Shown here: positions 16,572 through 26,178 of the stretch, piece by piece
Numbering within the stretch: position 1 is the first letter of the stretch
Layout: each line of letters opens with the position of its first letter
From: an uncultured bacterium
GTDB taxonomy: Bacteria > Desulfobacterota > Binatia > UBA1149 > CAITLU01
Direction of reading: 5' to 3'
Length of the DNA: 64,000 nt
NCBI GenBank assembly: GCA_903893315.1
Contig: CAITLU010000018.1
Span: forward strand, 1-64,000
Made by a program: the position numbers and the translations under genes
The notes under the pieces: model-generated
What the model was told of the DNA's origin: nothing
Seen by the model: only the letters and a program-made list of their open reading frames with translations
Database searches by the model: none

Positions 16572-17522
16572 TCAGCGTCCAGGCTCTTCAGGAAAACCCG
16601 GAGGCCAGTTGTACTCGGTCCAGCCGCTGCCGGTCCGACCGTCGGTGGTGGTGTAACGGCACATCGCACGCGGGAAGCGCGTTTCACGGCCGTCGGGTGC
16701 GACCAGCAGCACCGGTGCGTGACCGATCGGCTCGGCCGTAAACGCGATGTCGCCTATTCGCTGGCGCGCGGCGGTCGGCAACTTTTCGCGATCGATGTCG
16801 ACCGCGTTGTCGATTCGCGTGGCCTCGGTGAGTACGCCGTCGGGCGTGACGGTGTAGCCGGTGCCGAACAACTCGACGTTTGGAAGTATCGATCGCGCGG
16901 CGTGCATGAACGTGCCGTCGTCGAAGTGGCCCGCCGTCCAATTCCATGGGAACGACCACCAGTCGCGTACGCCCCAGGAGTGGTCGCGCTGGCCGGCGCA
17001 ATCGACGGTGATCACATCATCGCCGATGGTGACGGTTCCCTTGACCCACGATGAAATTTCGTAGCGCGTCGCCATCGCGTAGGGGAACACCTCGGAACGC
17101 GACTCCCAGGTCAGATCGAGCTTCACCGGTACGCGCTTGCCTTCGAGTCCGTGGAAGGCCTGGGCCGGATCCGGCAGTACGATTCCGGTGGCGGTGCTGG
17201 TTACCCTGTAGCGTCGGAACGGTTCGCAGCACGAGAGCGCGAAAGAGGTCCCGGCCTCCTTCTGGTCCAGTGCCGCGCTACCCTCGGGGCACGGCAGTTC
17301 GTGTTCGACGGTAAGTATCAGCGGCCGATTGGCACCTACCAGCGCGATCCACCACCAGGCACGCTTCAGGTTCGGGTAGAGGCCGAGCCGCACATAGCCG
17401 CCGTAGGAGCAGTCCGGCGCGGCCCAGTCCAGGTACCAGGACTCGCCCCAGAGTTCTTCGCTGCCGGGCGTGTGTCGCTCCTCATCGGCCGCTGTCGGTG
17501 TGAATGCTCCGAGACTCGCCAT
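16572..17522 (-). CDS. CrtC/lipocalin-like protein (DUF7064/DUF7065-like)
   Basis: This 316-residue protein has the QRDHSWGVRDWWSF motif near its centre and a C-terminal tail with GRTGSGWTEYNWPPGF, both typical of the hydroxyneurosporene-synthase/AttH-like double-lipocalin group. Such proteins are often encoded with acyl-CoA and hydroxylation genes. They are predicted to bind or modify hydrophobic ligands such as terpenoids or steroids; no activity is established for this subgroup that I know of. It lies between HyuB and the thiolase on the same strand. About 270 bases without a gene separate it from HyuB. Confidence 0.7.
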   Translation of the reverse strand: MASLGAFTPTAADEERHTPGSEELWGESWYLDWAAPDCSYGGYVRLGLYPNLKRAWWWIALVGANRPLILTVEHELPCPEGSAALDQKEAGTSFALSCCEPFRRYRVTSTATGIVLPDPAQAFHGLEGKRVPVKLDLTWESRSEVFPYAMATRYEISSWVKGTVTIGDDVITVDCAGQRDHSWGVRDWWSFPWNWTAGHFDDGTFMHAARSILPNVELFGTGYTVTPDGVLTEATRIDNAVDIDREKLPTAARQRIGDIAFTAEPIGHAPVLLVAPDGRETRFPRAMCRYTTTDGRTGSGWTEYNWPPGFPEEPGR

Positions 17523-17793
17523 GACAGTTCCCTCCTGGTCCGTTTACCGTTGCGCTTGACGCAAGCGCCCTCGTAGAACGTCGCGTCGCGGATGTCGAAC
17601 TTCTGCGTCGGGCCGGGCGCGTTTTTAGACCGACCGTGTGATTCGCGAGTCGTGCCGGGCCTGCGGCGTCACGCGGCCGGAAGGCTAAGCGTGCAGGACC
17701 CACCGTCCTCCAGGAACACGGTGGAGCCTGTCCCGCTGTTGCCGCACGTCGCGCCGCAGTCCCGTGGACGCCCGAGCCCACGCATATCGGCAG

Positions 17794-19611
17794 CTACTTT
17801 GAGATCGAGCTTGGAAGCGCGTCCGCGCGGCGCAGTTTCTCCGTGGCTTCGACGTCCACTGCCAGGGACTCGTCTTCTGCATTTCCCGTCAGACATACGG
17901 AGTACACATCTCGTGCGCGTTCGGGCGTCTCCCAACCTTCGAGCACGTCGTCGCGCACGGCGCGAGGGTTGCGCGTGTGCGGGTCGCCGTAACCTCCGCC
18001 CGAATTGGTTCGTCCGCGCAGCACTCCGGTTCCGTCGAGAAGCACGATGTCGAAGTTAGCGATCCTTTGTTCGCTGGCGTCGGTATAGACGAGATGGGTG
18101 GTGGCCAGGCAACCGTCGGCGCCGCCGAGCACTCCACGCGGCGCGTTGTACTGGCCGTCGGAGATGATGACGACGATCATGCTTCCGCCGCGAACTCCGT
18201 AAGTGGTTTCCATCGCCGGTGCGCCGCGATAGCGGCCGGCGCCGGCGGTACCCGGCAACAACCGCACCGTCTCGAACAGGATAGGAAAGCGCAGTTCGTC
18301 GAGCTCGATGCTGTCGCCGTAGGTGAGTCCTGCCACCACGGGGATTCCGTAGGTCAACCAGCCGTCGCAACTCGGGCCGCCGGGGCCGCCGTTGCCGCCG
18401 ATCAGCAACTGGTTGACGTAGGGGCGGCCGCCGCGTCGGAAATCTTCGCCTGACACCACAGCGGCGCCGGCGCCGAGACTGACGCCGCCCTCGGCGAGTC
18501 CGTAGCCTTCGCCCAGAGAAGCGAAGGCGCGCTGCACGAGATTGACCAGGCGATCGCCTACGTTGGTCGTGGCCATCGAGCAGCTCTTTGGAAAGCGCGG
18601 TTTCCCGACCACGCAGTTCTCGCGCAACAACACCTCGATGCGCCGGAAAGAGCCGGAATTACGCGGGATGGTGGGATCGAGACAGTTGAAGATGCCGGTA
18701 GTGACGTTGTTGATCGCGCAGGCTTCGGATTGGTTGAGCCCCGCATCCACGCAGTCGATGTTGTCGCGCAGATCGACGACGATGCGCGCCTGGTCGGGAT
18801 CGACTTCCAGGCTCACGTGCAGAGGCACGCCGTCGGGCAGGAAAGGCTGCACCGGATCGTGGGCTCCGTCGGCGCTAAGCAGCGCCTTAGGAAGCGCGCG
18901 AATCGCCTGAGCCATGCGTGTCTCGGAGTAGTCGAGCCAATCCTCCACGAAAGTTTCGATCACCTCGATTCCGTAACGACTGCACAACTCTTCGAGGCGC
19001 CGCTCCGCAGTGCGCGCCGCTCCGCGCGCCGCCAGCAGATCGCCGCGCCACTGCTCCGGCACGCGTATGCGCCGCATTCCCGTGCGCACCACGTCTTCGA
19101 TCATCTCGTAGTCGCGCTCCAGGCGCACGCAGGGAAAGATTACCGAGCCTTCCTCGTAAACGTCCTTGGCCCCGAAATGGTACGTGGACGGAATGCTGTT
19201 GCCGATGTCGGCCTGGTGCGCCTTGGCGCAGGCCGTGAACATGTGTCGGCCCTCGGCGAATACCGGCACCATCACCGTCTGGTCGGCCGGGTGCGTGTTG
19301 CCCAGGTAGGGATCGTTGTGCAGGAAAGCATCGCCCTTGGCGAGATCGCTGTGCAGCCGTGTCATCGAAGCAGTCTGCATGTGCGAACCGAACGTGTGGA
19401 CCGGCAATCCTTCGGCCACGGCCAGCAGCCGGTTGTCGGCGGTGGTTATCGCGCAGGAAAAATCGCGCCCGGTATTGATCAACGCCGAGCGTGCCGAGCG
19501 CAGCAGTGTGTTGGTCATTTCACGGACGATGCCGTCGAAGCGGTTGGCGAGAACCGCAGCCAGAACGGGGTCGCGAAGGCCCGCTGAAGATTTTGCTGCA
19601 ACCTGGCTCAT
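17794..19611 (-). CDS. hyuB: hydantoinase B/oxoprolinase family protein (HyuB)
   Basis: This 605-residue protein has the family layout: an ANRFDGIVREMTNTLLRSARS start, HPADQTVMVPVF, the glycine-rich GGNGGPGGPSCDG stretch and an RGRTNSGGGYGDP end. HyuB pairs with HyuA in N-methylhydantoinase, 5-oxoprolinase, and acetone or acetophenone carboxylases, all ATP-dependent enzymes acting on amides or ketones. Its ATG overlaps the HyuA stop (ATGA), so the two are coupled. No third carboxylase subunit (AcxC-like) is present, which makes an acetone carboxylase less likely. The substrate remains open; the neighbouring thiolase and PLP enzyme suggest carbon catabolism. Confidence 0.9.
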   Translation of the reverse strand: MSQVAAKSSAGLRDPVLAAVLANRFDGIVREMTNTLLRSARSALINTGRDFSCAITTADNRLLAVAEGLPVHTFGSHMQTASMTRLHSDLAKGDAFLHNDPYLGNTHPADQTVMVPVFAEGRHMFTACAKAHQADIGNSIPSTYHFGAKDVYEEGSVIFPCVRLERDYEMIEDVVRTGMRRIRVPEQWRGDLLAARGAARTAERRLEELCSRYGIEVIETFVEDWLDYSETRMAQAIRALPKALLSADGAHDPVQPFLPDGVPLHVSLEVDPDQARIVVDLRDNIDCVDAGLNQSEACAINNVTTGIFNCLDPTIPRNSGSFRRIEVLLRENCVVGKPRFPKSCSMATTNVGDRLVNLVQRAFASLGEGYGLAEGGVSLGAGAAVVSGEDFRRGGRPYVNQLLIGGNGGPGGPSCDGWLTYGIPVVAGLTYGDSIELDELRFPILFETVRLLPGTAGAGRYRGAPAMETTYGVRGGSMIVVIISDGQYNAPRGVLGGADGCLATTHLVYTDASEQRIANFDIVLLDGTGVLRGRTNSGGGYGDPHTRNPRAVRDDVLEGWETPERARDVYSVCLTGNAEDESLAVDVEATEKLRRADALPSSISK

Positions 19612-21692
19612 GCTCCGACTCCGGTATCGATCAAGTAACTTCCGTATCCCGAAAGTGTCGCTGTGGCTCCGGGCGGAATCACGATTGTCGTGGTCGGCTC
19701 GGTGATGACGGCCGGACCTTCAATCACGGCGCCGGCCGCCAGCTCGGCGCCGGAAAAGAAAGCCGTGTCGACCAGTCCGACGCCGTCGAAGAACGCCGCT
19801 CGTCTTTCGCGCGGCAGCGGTCGCGTGTGCAGGGACGGTTGCCGTAACGCTTTCTTTTTTGGCAGGGTCACGGTGAGTCGGCCCTTCCAGGTCAGAAACT
19901 CGAGATCCGATTGTTCGTCGCATACTGCGAACACACGCTCGTGGACCGCGTGAAAGTCGCGAACCAGTTCTTTGACTTCGGCGGGGCCGAGCTGAGAACC
20001 ACGCAGTGCGACGTCGAGCTGCCACACCTGACCTTCGTAGCGGGCCTCTACGAAAAAATCGGTGCGGCTCTGCCCGCTGCCGCTCTGCAAGGAGTTCTCG
20101 ATCGCGGCCAGATCGGCACGCACGGCAGCCAGAGCATTCTCGACGCGCGTACGATCGAAGCTGCTTGAAGTGGTGAACGCGCCGGCTGCCTGCTCGAATA
20201 CGATGTCGGCGAACTGCATGCCGCACGCGCTCATGGCGCTCGCGGTTTTAGGCAGCAGCACGCGTGAGCAGCCCAGCTCTCGCGCAATCGCCACCACGTT
20301 GAGCCCCGCAGCGCCGCCGCCGGCCACCAGCGTGCAGTCACGCGGATCGAGTCCTTCCGCTACCGTGATGTCCACGATGGCCGCGATCATCGTCTCGCCG
20401 GCGAGATTGATGATGGCGTGCGCGGTTTCGGCCGGATCGCGACCGAGCGCCGATGCGATCTTCGCGACCGCCGTTTGCGCCGCATCCCGGTCGAGACTCA
20501 TGAGACCGCCGAGCAGGCCTTCGGGTGGAAGATAACCGGCCACCAGCGCGGCGTCGGTCACGGTAGCGTCGGTGCCGCCGCGCCCGTAGCAGGCCGGGCC
20601 GGGCTCGGCGCCGGCGCTTTGCGGGCCTACGCGCAACAGGCCTGCCGCGTCCATCCACGCAATCGAACCGCCGCCGGCGCCGACACTGCGCACGTCCACC
20701 GACGAAAGGCACAGTAACTCACCGCTGAAGCGCGGCCCCAGCCACGTCTCGCGGGTTCGCACCAGTTCTCCGTCGCGTATCATTCCGACGTCGAAGGTGG
20801 TGCCGCCGGTGTCGCACACGATCAGGTCGCAGGCTTCGTTCTCGCGTCGCGAATACTCGCGCGCCGCCACCGGCGCCATCGCCGGTCCCGACTTGACCAG
20901 ATGTACGGGCTGTTCGAGAAGCATCGGAACTTCCATGCAGCCGCCGGTGGAAGTGCTGACCAGCAGCGAGCCGTTGTAGCCGAGTTCGCGCAGGCTTTTC
21001 TCCATGCTGCCGAGGTGCCGCGCCATGCCGGGACGCAGCGAAGCGTTGATCGCGGTAGCCGAGGCGCGGCGGAACTCTCGCAGAATAGGCAGCAGCCGGT
21101 GGGAAAGAGTCACCGGAATCCCCGGCAGATGCGCGGCAGCAAGTTCCCCGATGCGCTGCTCGTGAGCCTGGTTGACTACCGAGAACAGCAGACAGACCGC
21201 GAGCGCCTCGAACTCGCGCTCGGCGACGGTACGCAGGATCGAGATCAGGTGTTCTTCGTCGAGCGGCTTTCTTACGCCGCCTTCGGCGTCGATGCGCTCG
21301 CGCACGCCGAAGGTGTGACGGCGCGCTATGTACGGCAGCGGAAAAGGCTGGGTGAAATCGTGGCCGTTGCTCTTGCCGCCTTCACGGAACAGCAGCACGT
21401 CCTCGAAGCCTTCGGTACACAGCATCGCCGTGCGCGCGACGTTGCGTGTGACGATGGCGTTGGTCGCCGCGGTGGTGCCGTACACCAACAGGTCGGTCGT
21501 GGAGAGCAGCGTCTGCATGTCGAGACCGGTCTCGGCCGCCGCCGCTTCGATCGCTGCGCGAACGCCGAGCGAAATGTCCTGCGGCGTCGTCAGGGCCTTG
21601 CCCAGATGCAGCGCTCCGGAGGAATCGGCGACCACCGCGTCGGTGAAGGTGCCGCCGGTATCGATACTGATTTGATACCGTTGAAATTGCAT
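19608..21692 (-). CDS. hyuA: hydantoinase/oxoprolinase family protein (HyuA)
   Basis: The 694-residue ATP-binding partner of HyuB starts with ISIDTGGTFTDAVV and has GTTAATNAIVTR, LIVCDTGGTTFDVGMI and TLVAGGGAAGLN, the actin-like ATPase motifs of the family. It phosphorylates or activates the substrate for the HyuB-catalysed step. The ATG at 21692 is chosen: it has GTGAG seven bases upstream and directly precedes the family start. A GTG at 21704 adds four residues. It lies 12 bases after the TetR gene and is probably cotranscribed with it. Confidence 0.9.
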   Translation of the reverse strand: MQFQRYQISIDTGGTFTDAVVADSSGALHLGKALTTPQDISLGVRAAIEAAAAETGLDMQTLLSTTDLLVYGTTAATNAIVTRNVARTAMLCTEGFEDVLLFREGGKSNGHDFTQPFPLPYIARRHTFGVRERIDAEGGVRKPLDEEHLISILRTVAEREFEALAVCLLFSVVNQAHEQRIGELAAAHLPGIPVTLSHRLLPILREFRRASATAINASLRPGMARHLGSMEKSLRELGYNGSLLVSTSTGGCMEVPMLLEQPVHLVKSGPAMAPVAAREYSRRENEACDLIVCDTGGTTFDVGMIRDGELVRTRETWLGPRFSGELLCLSSVDVRSVGAGGGSIAWMDAAGLLRVGPQSAGAEPGPACYGRGGTDATVTDAALVAGYLPPEGLLGGLMSLDRDAAQTAVAKIASALGRDPAETAHAIINLAGETMIAAIVDITVAEGLDPRDCTLVAGGGAAGLNVVAIARELGCSRVLLPKTASAMSACGMQFADIVFEQAAGAFTTSSSFDRTRVENALAAVRADLAAIENSLQSGSGQSRTDFFVEARYEGQVWQLDVALRGSQLGPAEVKELVRDFHAVHERVFAVCDEQSDLEFLTWKGRLTVTLPKKKALRQPSLHTRPLPRERRAAFFDGVGLVDTAFFSGAELAAGAVIEGPAVITEPTTTIVIPPGATATLSGYGSYLIDTGVGA

Positions 21693-21704
21693 TGATGAAC
21701 TCAC

Positions 21705-22349
21705 TTACGACCACGAAGCGGCCAGACTCTGCCGCACGTAAAGCGTGACCAGGCGGCGCAGGTCTTCGAGGTGCGCCGGGTTGAGAGGATCGGAGAACCA
21801 ATCGCGCCAATCTATCGGGCCGGTGGCGAAGTAGCCGTAGATCAGCCAGGTAAAGCTGCGAAGGAAAGTTTCGACCGGGAAAGCCGGGTCTACGGCACCG
21901 TCGGCCTTGGCTCTTTCCAGCAGCTCGCGCAGTTGCTGGTGAGCGTCGAGAGAAATCTTCACCTCGAAGGCTCTGAGTTCGTCGGAGGGATCGAGCCAGC
22001 GACGCAGGTACAGTCGCGGACGTTCGGGGCGGCTCGCCATCAGGTCGATGATCGCGGAGGCCGCACCTACCAGCACGTCGGTGACCTTGGCGGTATCGTC
22101 GACGGGCCCTTCCTCGAGCGGCGCGAGGCGCTCTCCGAGAATTGCCGCTTCTTCCTGGTAAAGAGCCTCGAGAACCGCACTGAACAGGCTGAACTTGCCG
22201 CCGACGTGGTAGTGCACGGTGGCGATGTTGACTCCCGCTGCGGCCGCCAGCGCGCGCGTCGTCGTACCGGCATAGCCACGCTCGGCGAAGAGTCTCGTCG
22301 CCGCGTCGAGGATGCGCGCGCGGGCTTTCGTGTCGACCGGTCGCGCCAT
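21705..22349 (-). CDS. TetR family transcriptional regulator
   Basis: This 214-residue protein has a typical TetR helix-turn-helix (RILDAATRLFAERGYAGTTTRALAA, then GVNIATVHYHVGGK) and a helical ligand-binding domain. It probably senses a hydrophobic effector and controls the surrounding hyuAB/PLP enzyme cluster. Its start codon overlaps the stop of the upstream PLP enzyme by one base (TGATG), and HyuA follows after 12 bases, so it is part of the operon it probably regulates. No operator palindrome was obvious upstream of the operon. Confidence 0.92.
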   Translation of the reverse strand: MARPVDTKARARILDAATRLFAERGYAGTTTRALAAAAGVNIATVHYHVGGKFSLFSAVLEALYQEEAAILGERLAPLEEGPVDDTAKVTDVLVGAASAIIDLMASRPERPRLYLRRWLDPSDELRAFEVKISLDAHQQLRELLERAKADGAVDPAFPVETFLRSFTWLIYGYFATGPIDWRDWFSDPLNPAHLEDLRRLVTLYVRQSLAASWS

Positions 22350-23779
22350 CAGCCCGCGTTTATGAACGCGGCCAGCATGCGGTCGCGTGTCTCCGCGGGC
22401 AGCAGATCCAGGATCGTGTTCATCGGAGCCATCCGCTCGGGCAGGGCGCTCCCGGTAAGGCCGGCAAGGATCGCCAGATGCATGACCAATTCTTCGAAAG
22501 GGCAGTCTTTCAACCTGGCGGTCTCGCGTGCGAAGTGCTCGCGATCCACCGACGGTCCGCGTTCGCGCAGGGATGCCACGGATTCCGCGAGATCGCCGAG
22601 GAAGGCGCCGACCAGCGGTACGTTGGAACTCGACACGCTCACGTGCAGGTTGGCCGGGCCTCCACCGCATGCGAACTGCGGAAGGAGTTGCCAGCCGCGC
22701 TGTTTCATCTCGTCGTCGAGTTCGAAGATGCTGATCTCGGTCGATCCGAGCGTGAACATGCACATGTCCGGATCGGCGAGCACTTCGATGCCGTCGATAC
22801 GCTCGATGCCGTCGATCATAGCCCTGGTCGCGGCCTGGGTTTCGCGCGCGATCCGCCGGTATCCGTCTTCGCCCAGGTGACGCATCACGGCCCACGATGC
22901 CGCGATCGGACCTGTCGACTTGCTGCTCAGCACGGTGGGGTTGATGACCGCGTATTCGGTGGTGCTGCTGCACGTGAAGAGCGCGTGACTGCGCAGATCG
23001 CGGTTGCGGTACAGCAGAACCGAGGCGTTCTTGGGTGCGTAACCGTACTTGTGCATGTCGGCCGAAATACTGGTCACGCCTTCGATAGAGAAGTCGAAGT
23101 CGCGCAGCTGTTCGCCCATTCGCCGCAGGATGGAGAGGTAGAGCCCGCCGACGCAGCCGTCAACGTGAAAGAGGATGCCGCGTTCGGCGGTGGCCGCCGC
23201 CATCTCGGCGATCGGATCGATGGTGCCGTGCGAAAAGTTCGGCGCCGAGCCGATGCCGAGTATGGTGTTGGCGCTGAGCGCCGCACGGAAGGCATCGACA
23301 CTTGCCCGAAAGCCGTCGGCGGGATCGATTGCGGTGACCACGACGCGCAGTCCCAGGTAGTGCGCGGCTTTGTGGAAGGCCGGGTGCGCCGAGACCGGAA
23401 GCACTATCTCGGGATCGACGGCTTCGGGCCGATGTACACGCGCGTGGTCACGCGCCGTCTTCACCGCCAGGATAATGCTTTCGGTGCCGCCGCTGGTCAT
23501 GTTGCCGACCACCGCGTCGTCGCCGCGCAGCAGTTCTGCCAGCGAGCCGACGACGTCCTTCTCCATGCGTCCGGCGCTCGGGTACAGGTTGATGTAAAGC
23601 GCGTTCTGCGTGAGGAAGCGCGAGTACGCCTGCGCACTCAGTTCGTAGGCCCCGCGGCCGGGATCGTAGAGGCCGGTCAGGATGCGGCCCCCTCTCCAGT
23701 CGACGTCGTCGCGCGCCAACTCCTCGAGCTGGGCCAGTACCAGTGTTTCCGCCAGGCCTTCTTTTTCGAGTGCTCCCAC
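22349..23779 (-). CDS. PLP-dependent decarboxylase/lyase, sphingosine-1-phosphate-lyase-like
   Basis: This 476-residue fold-type-I PLP enzyme has the lysine motif SADMHKYGYAPKNASVLLYR and GNMTSGGTESIILAVK, both close to sphingosine-1-phosphate lyase and the MfnA-type group II decarboxylases. The VDGCVGG sequence holds the PLP-pyridine aspartate. S1P lyases cleave a phosphorylated amino alcohol to an aldehyde; decarboxylases of the same family act on amino acids. The neighbourhood of TetR and HyuAB suggests catabolism of a nitrogen compound. A serine-palmitoyltransferase-like enzyme lies near the far end of the window, so a sphingolipid link is possible but not supported by adjacency. The 177-base gap upstream probably holds the operon promoter. 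Confidence 0.8.
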   Translation of the reverse strand: MGALEKEGLAETLVLAQLEELARDDVDWRGGRILTGLYDPGRGAYELSAQAYSRFLTQNALYINLYPSAGRMEKDVVGSLAELLRGDDAVVGNMTSGGTESIILAVKTARDHARVHRPEAVDPEIVLPVSAHPAFHKAAHYLGLRVVVTAIDPADGFRASVDAFRAALSANTILGIGSAPNFSHGTIDPIAEMAAATAERGILFHVDGCVGGLYLSILRRMGEQLRDFDFSIEGVTSISADMHKYGYAPKNASVLLYRNRDLRSHALFTCSSTTEYAVINPTVLSSKSTGPIAASWAVMRHLGEDGYRRIARETQAATRAMIDGIERIDGIEVLADPDMCMFTLGSTEISIFELDDEMKQRGWQLLPQFACGGGPANLHVSVSSSNVPLVGAFLGDLAESVASLRERGPSVDREHFARETARLKDCPFEELVMHLAILAGLTGSALPERMAPMNTILDLLPAETRDRMLAAFINAG

Positions 23780-23902
23780 TGTCGTTACCCCTTGGATCCG
23801 AAGCGCTTTCGTTTATCCATCAATCGATTGACCGTTAATCTCGGGGGCGCGCCGATGGCAAACGCGAAGCGGGCGCAAAGCCGCGGCCTTGGGCCCGAAG
23901 CG

Positions 23903-23918
23903 GCCGGCTGCGGCCGGC
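23903..23918. terminator. candidate hairpin terminator
   Basis: A six-base-pair stem (GCCGGC twice, loop TGCG) lies about 40 bases after the sulfatase stop on the minus strand. There is no T-tract, so the call is tentative. Confidence 0.3.
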
Positions 23919-23956
23919 AAGTCCGGTAGTGACCTTGCGCGCCTGACCAGGTGATC

Positions 23957-25981
23957 TTAGCCGCCCGTGTTGCCGGCGAAGGTCGCGAGTGACGACTGGA
24001 TGCGCGCGGCCCAGAGCGCCACCTGCGAGTCCGGCGGCGGCGCGTCGATCAAGGTGCCGCGTGCGTCCACCGAGCCTCTCACTTCGATGATCTGGTCGTC
24101 GTGCGGAAGGCGCAGGCTGAGCCGCCCCACCGGACCTACCATCACCATCGACCGCGAGTGTTCCGATTCATTTTCGAACCCGGTGAGCACGACGTGATCG
24201 CCCGTGAAGCCGGCGTCGGTCAGATCGCGGCCGTGAAGTCCGCGCACCGGTACCGGACTTCCTGCCAGTACGTGCAGCAGCGTCGGCAACACGTCGACGT
24301 GGGAAGTGGGCACCGCTACCGAGCGCACCGGTACGCCCGCGCCGACCATGAAGAACGGCACCCGTGTTTCGATCTCCGACGGAAGCGAGGAGTGAGCGAG
24401 GGTCCCGTCGTCCCACAGCGATTCCCCGTGGTCACCGGTTACGATGACTACCGTGCGTGTCAGGTCGATCGATTCGATGAGATCGGCGATCCGGTCGTCG
24501 AGGAAGCCGACGGCGTTCTTGTAGCGATTGAGGAGACCCGTGCGGCCCGAGGCCATATCCACCCGGAAGATCGAATCCATCTGCGGCGCGGCCTGGCGGT
24601 CTTTGAGCGGGAGCACCGGCGAAATTTCCGGGGACAGCATCTTCACGGGCAGATGACGCTCGTACTGTGCAGGATACATGTACGGATAATGGGTTGACGC
24701 GAGGAAGGCGAAGATGAAACGCGGCGGCACGGGGCCGGTGGCGAGAAGGTCGTGGACGTGTGCGAGCGTCTCGCGATCGTGATCCGGCCATTCGGCGGCG
24801 GCTCCGCTGCCGGCGAACAACGTCATCGCGTCGAAGGTCCCGCGGTTGATGAACTTGTCCATCGACGCCCACCCGCGGTGATCCATGCTCGACGTGTAAG
24901 TGGTCCGGTAGCCCGATGCGCGCAACGTCGCCGGCAGTTGTGGAGGTTCGCGAATCGACTGCATGTAGGCGAATGGAACGCGGCCGTACAGCAGCGAAAA
25001 AAGCCCGTAATGCGAGCAGTTGGAAGCCGAAAAATGTCTTTCCAGCCGCAGGCCGCGCCGCGACAGCGCATCCAGGCGCGGCATCAGCTCGGACGTGAAC
25101 GAGAGGGAACGAAAACTTTCGAGTACCAGCACCAGCACGCTCGGATGCGATCCCGCCGGCAGTAGCGTGTCGCGATCGGTGGCAACGGGCTCCCAAAGCC
25201 GCGGATAGGCTGCGGCGAGAGGGGCTGCCAGTTGCGTGTTGAGTTCGGCGCTGAACGCGGCGAGCGCACCCTGGTCGGCGGCGCCGACCGCGGGAGCGAG
25301 CGCGATCGGCATGCTGACGTCCAGCGCCGCCGCTTCGAGCGGTGTCAGCGCAGATCGATGCAGCGCGACAGCGGCAGCAAGGACGAGCGCGTAAGCGAAA
25401 AGCGAAAACCGCTTGATGACGCGGCTTCGGGTCGGCGCCGCGAAGGCGACGAAGCGGCGGCTCACGAAAAGAGAGGCGCTCGACGCCAGCATCATTGCGC
25501 CGAGCAGCATTCCTCCGTCGCGGAAAGAGGGACCGAGTCCGCCGCCCCACTCGCTGAAGTTGCTCCAGCCGGCGAACCGCAGGTAGTGCGATACGTGATT
25601 GCCGGTGTAGGCCAGTACGCGCAGATCGACCAGGAACCAGAAGCAGACCGCAGCGGCACCGGCCATGAATACGGCCGTGGAGGCGCGTCTCCATCCGAGC
25701 GCGGCCGCTGCGAAGCCCAACAGCAGGGCCGGGAGCATGCAGAACATCGTCTTGGCAATCAGCAGCCACGCGACGGCGGCGCGAGTGGCGAAGCCCTGCT
25801 GCGCGAGGCCCAGTTCGGAGAAGTAGTGCTCCCATTCGAAGGACGCCGCGAACGCGACCGATAGCAGTACGCACGCGATCTGCATCGCCGCACGGTCGTG
25901 GCGCGCGGCACCGCGCGCAGCGGCCGAAGCCGGGGCCGATGTCGGACGCTTTGGCTGGCGAAGCACGTGCCCGGATATCAT
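23957..25981 (-). CDS. inner-membrane sulfatase-domain protein (YejM/PbgA or LtaS-like)
   Basis: This 674-residue protein has four or five hydrophobic helices in its first 220 residues, then a periplasmic alkaline-phosphatase/sulfatase fold. The nucleophile region reads LVLVLESFRSLSF, and VIVTGDHGESLWDD gives the metal-binding Asp-His near the C-terminal part. The layout is that of YejM/PbgA, which controls LPS synthesis in enterobacteria, or of LtaS/EptA-type head-group transferases. The conserved SMDHRGWASMDKF stretch and HYPYM also fit. It is a single-gene unit here, so the function (regulatory lipid sensor or phosphotransferase) is open. The start codon is not well marked. Confidence 0.8.
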   Translation of the reverse strand: MISGHVLRQPKRPTSAPASAAARGAARHDRAAMQIACVLLSVAFAASFEWEHYFSELGLAQQGFATRAAVAWLLIAKTMFCMLPALLLGFAAAALGWRRASTAVFMAGAAAVCFWFLVDLRVLAYTGNHVSHYLRFAGWSNFSEWGGGLGPSFRDGGMLLGAMMLASSASLFVSRRFVAFAAPTRSRVIKRFSLFAYALVLAAAVALHRSALTPLEAAALDVSMPIALAPAVGAADQGALAAFSAELNTQLAAPLAAAYPRLWEPVATDRDTLLPAGSHPSVLVLVLESFRSLSFTSELMPRLDALSRRGLRLERHFSASNCSHYGLFSLLYGRVPFAYMQSIREPPQLPATLRASGYRTTYTSSMDHRGWASMDKFINRGTFDAMTLFAGSGAAAEWPDHDRETLAHVHDLLATGPVPPRFIFAFLASTHYPYMYPAQYERHLPVKMLSPEISPVLPLKDRQAAPQMDSIFRVDMASGRTGLLNRYKNAVGFLDDRIADLIESIDLTRTVVIVTGDHGESLWDDGTLAHSSLPSEIETRVPFFMVGAGVPVRSVAVPTSHVDVLPTLLHVLAGSPVPVRGLHGRDLTDAGFTGDHVVLTGFENESEHSRSMVMVGPVGRLSLRLPHDDQIIEVRGSVDARGTLIDAPPPDSQVALWAARIQSSLATFAGNTGG

Positions 25982-26178
25982 TGCTTTCCGGGTGTGGGAA
26001 AGACCGCGCTTGCCCAGTGGCTCGTCTTAGCCAGGCGGCCCGGTCGTGGGCTGCGCCCCGCGTGGCGGCCGTCGCGGGGCGGGCGGTTTGACGCTGGGGA
26101 TTTATTCGGCAAAAGCACTTCGGCTCGATCCGGATCCGGCGCGCGAAGCGTTCCGGCGAGGCGAGACGGCGGCAACGC

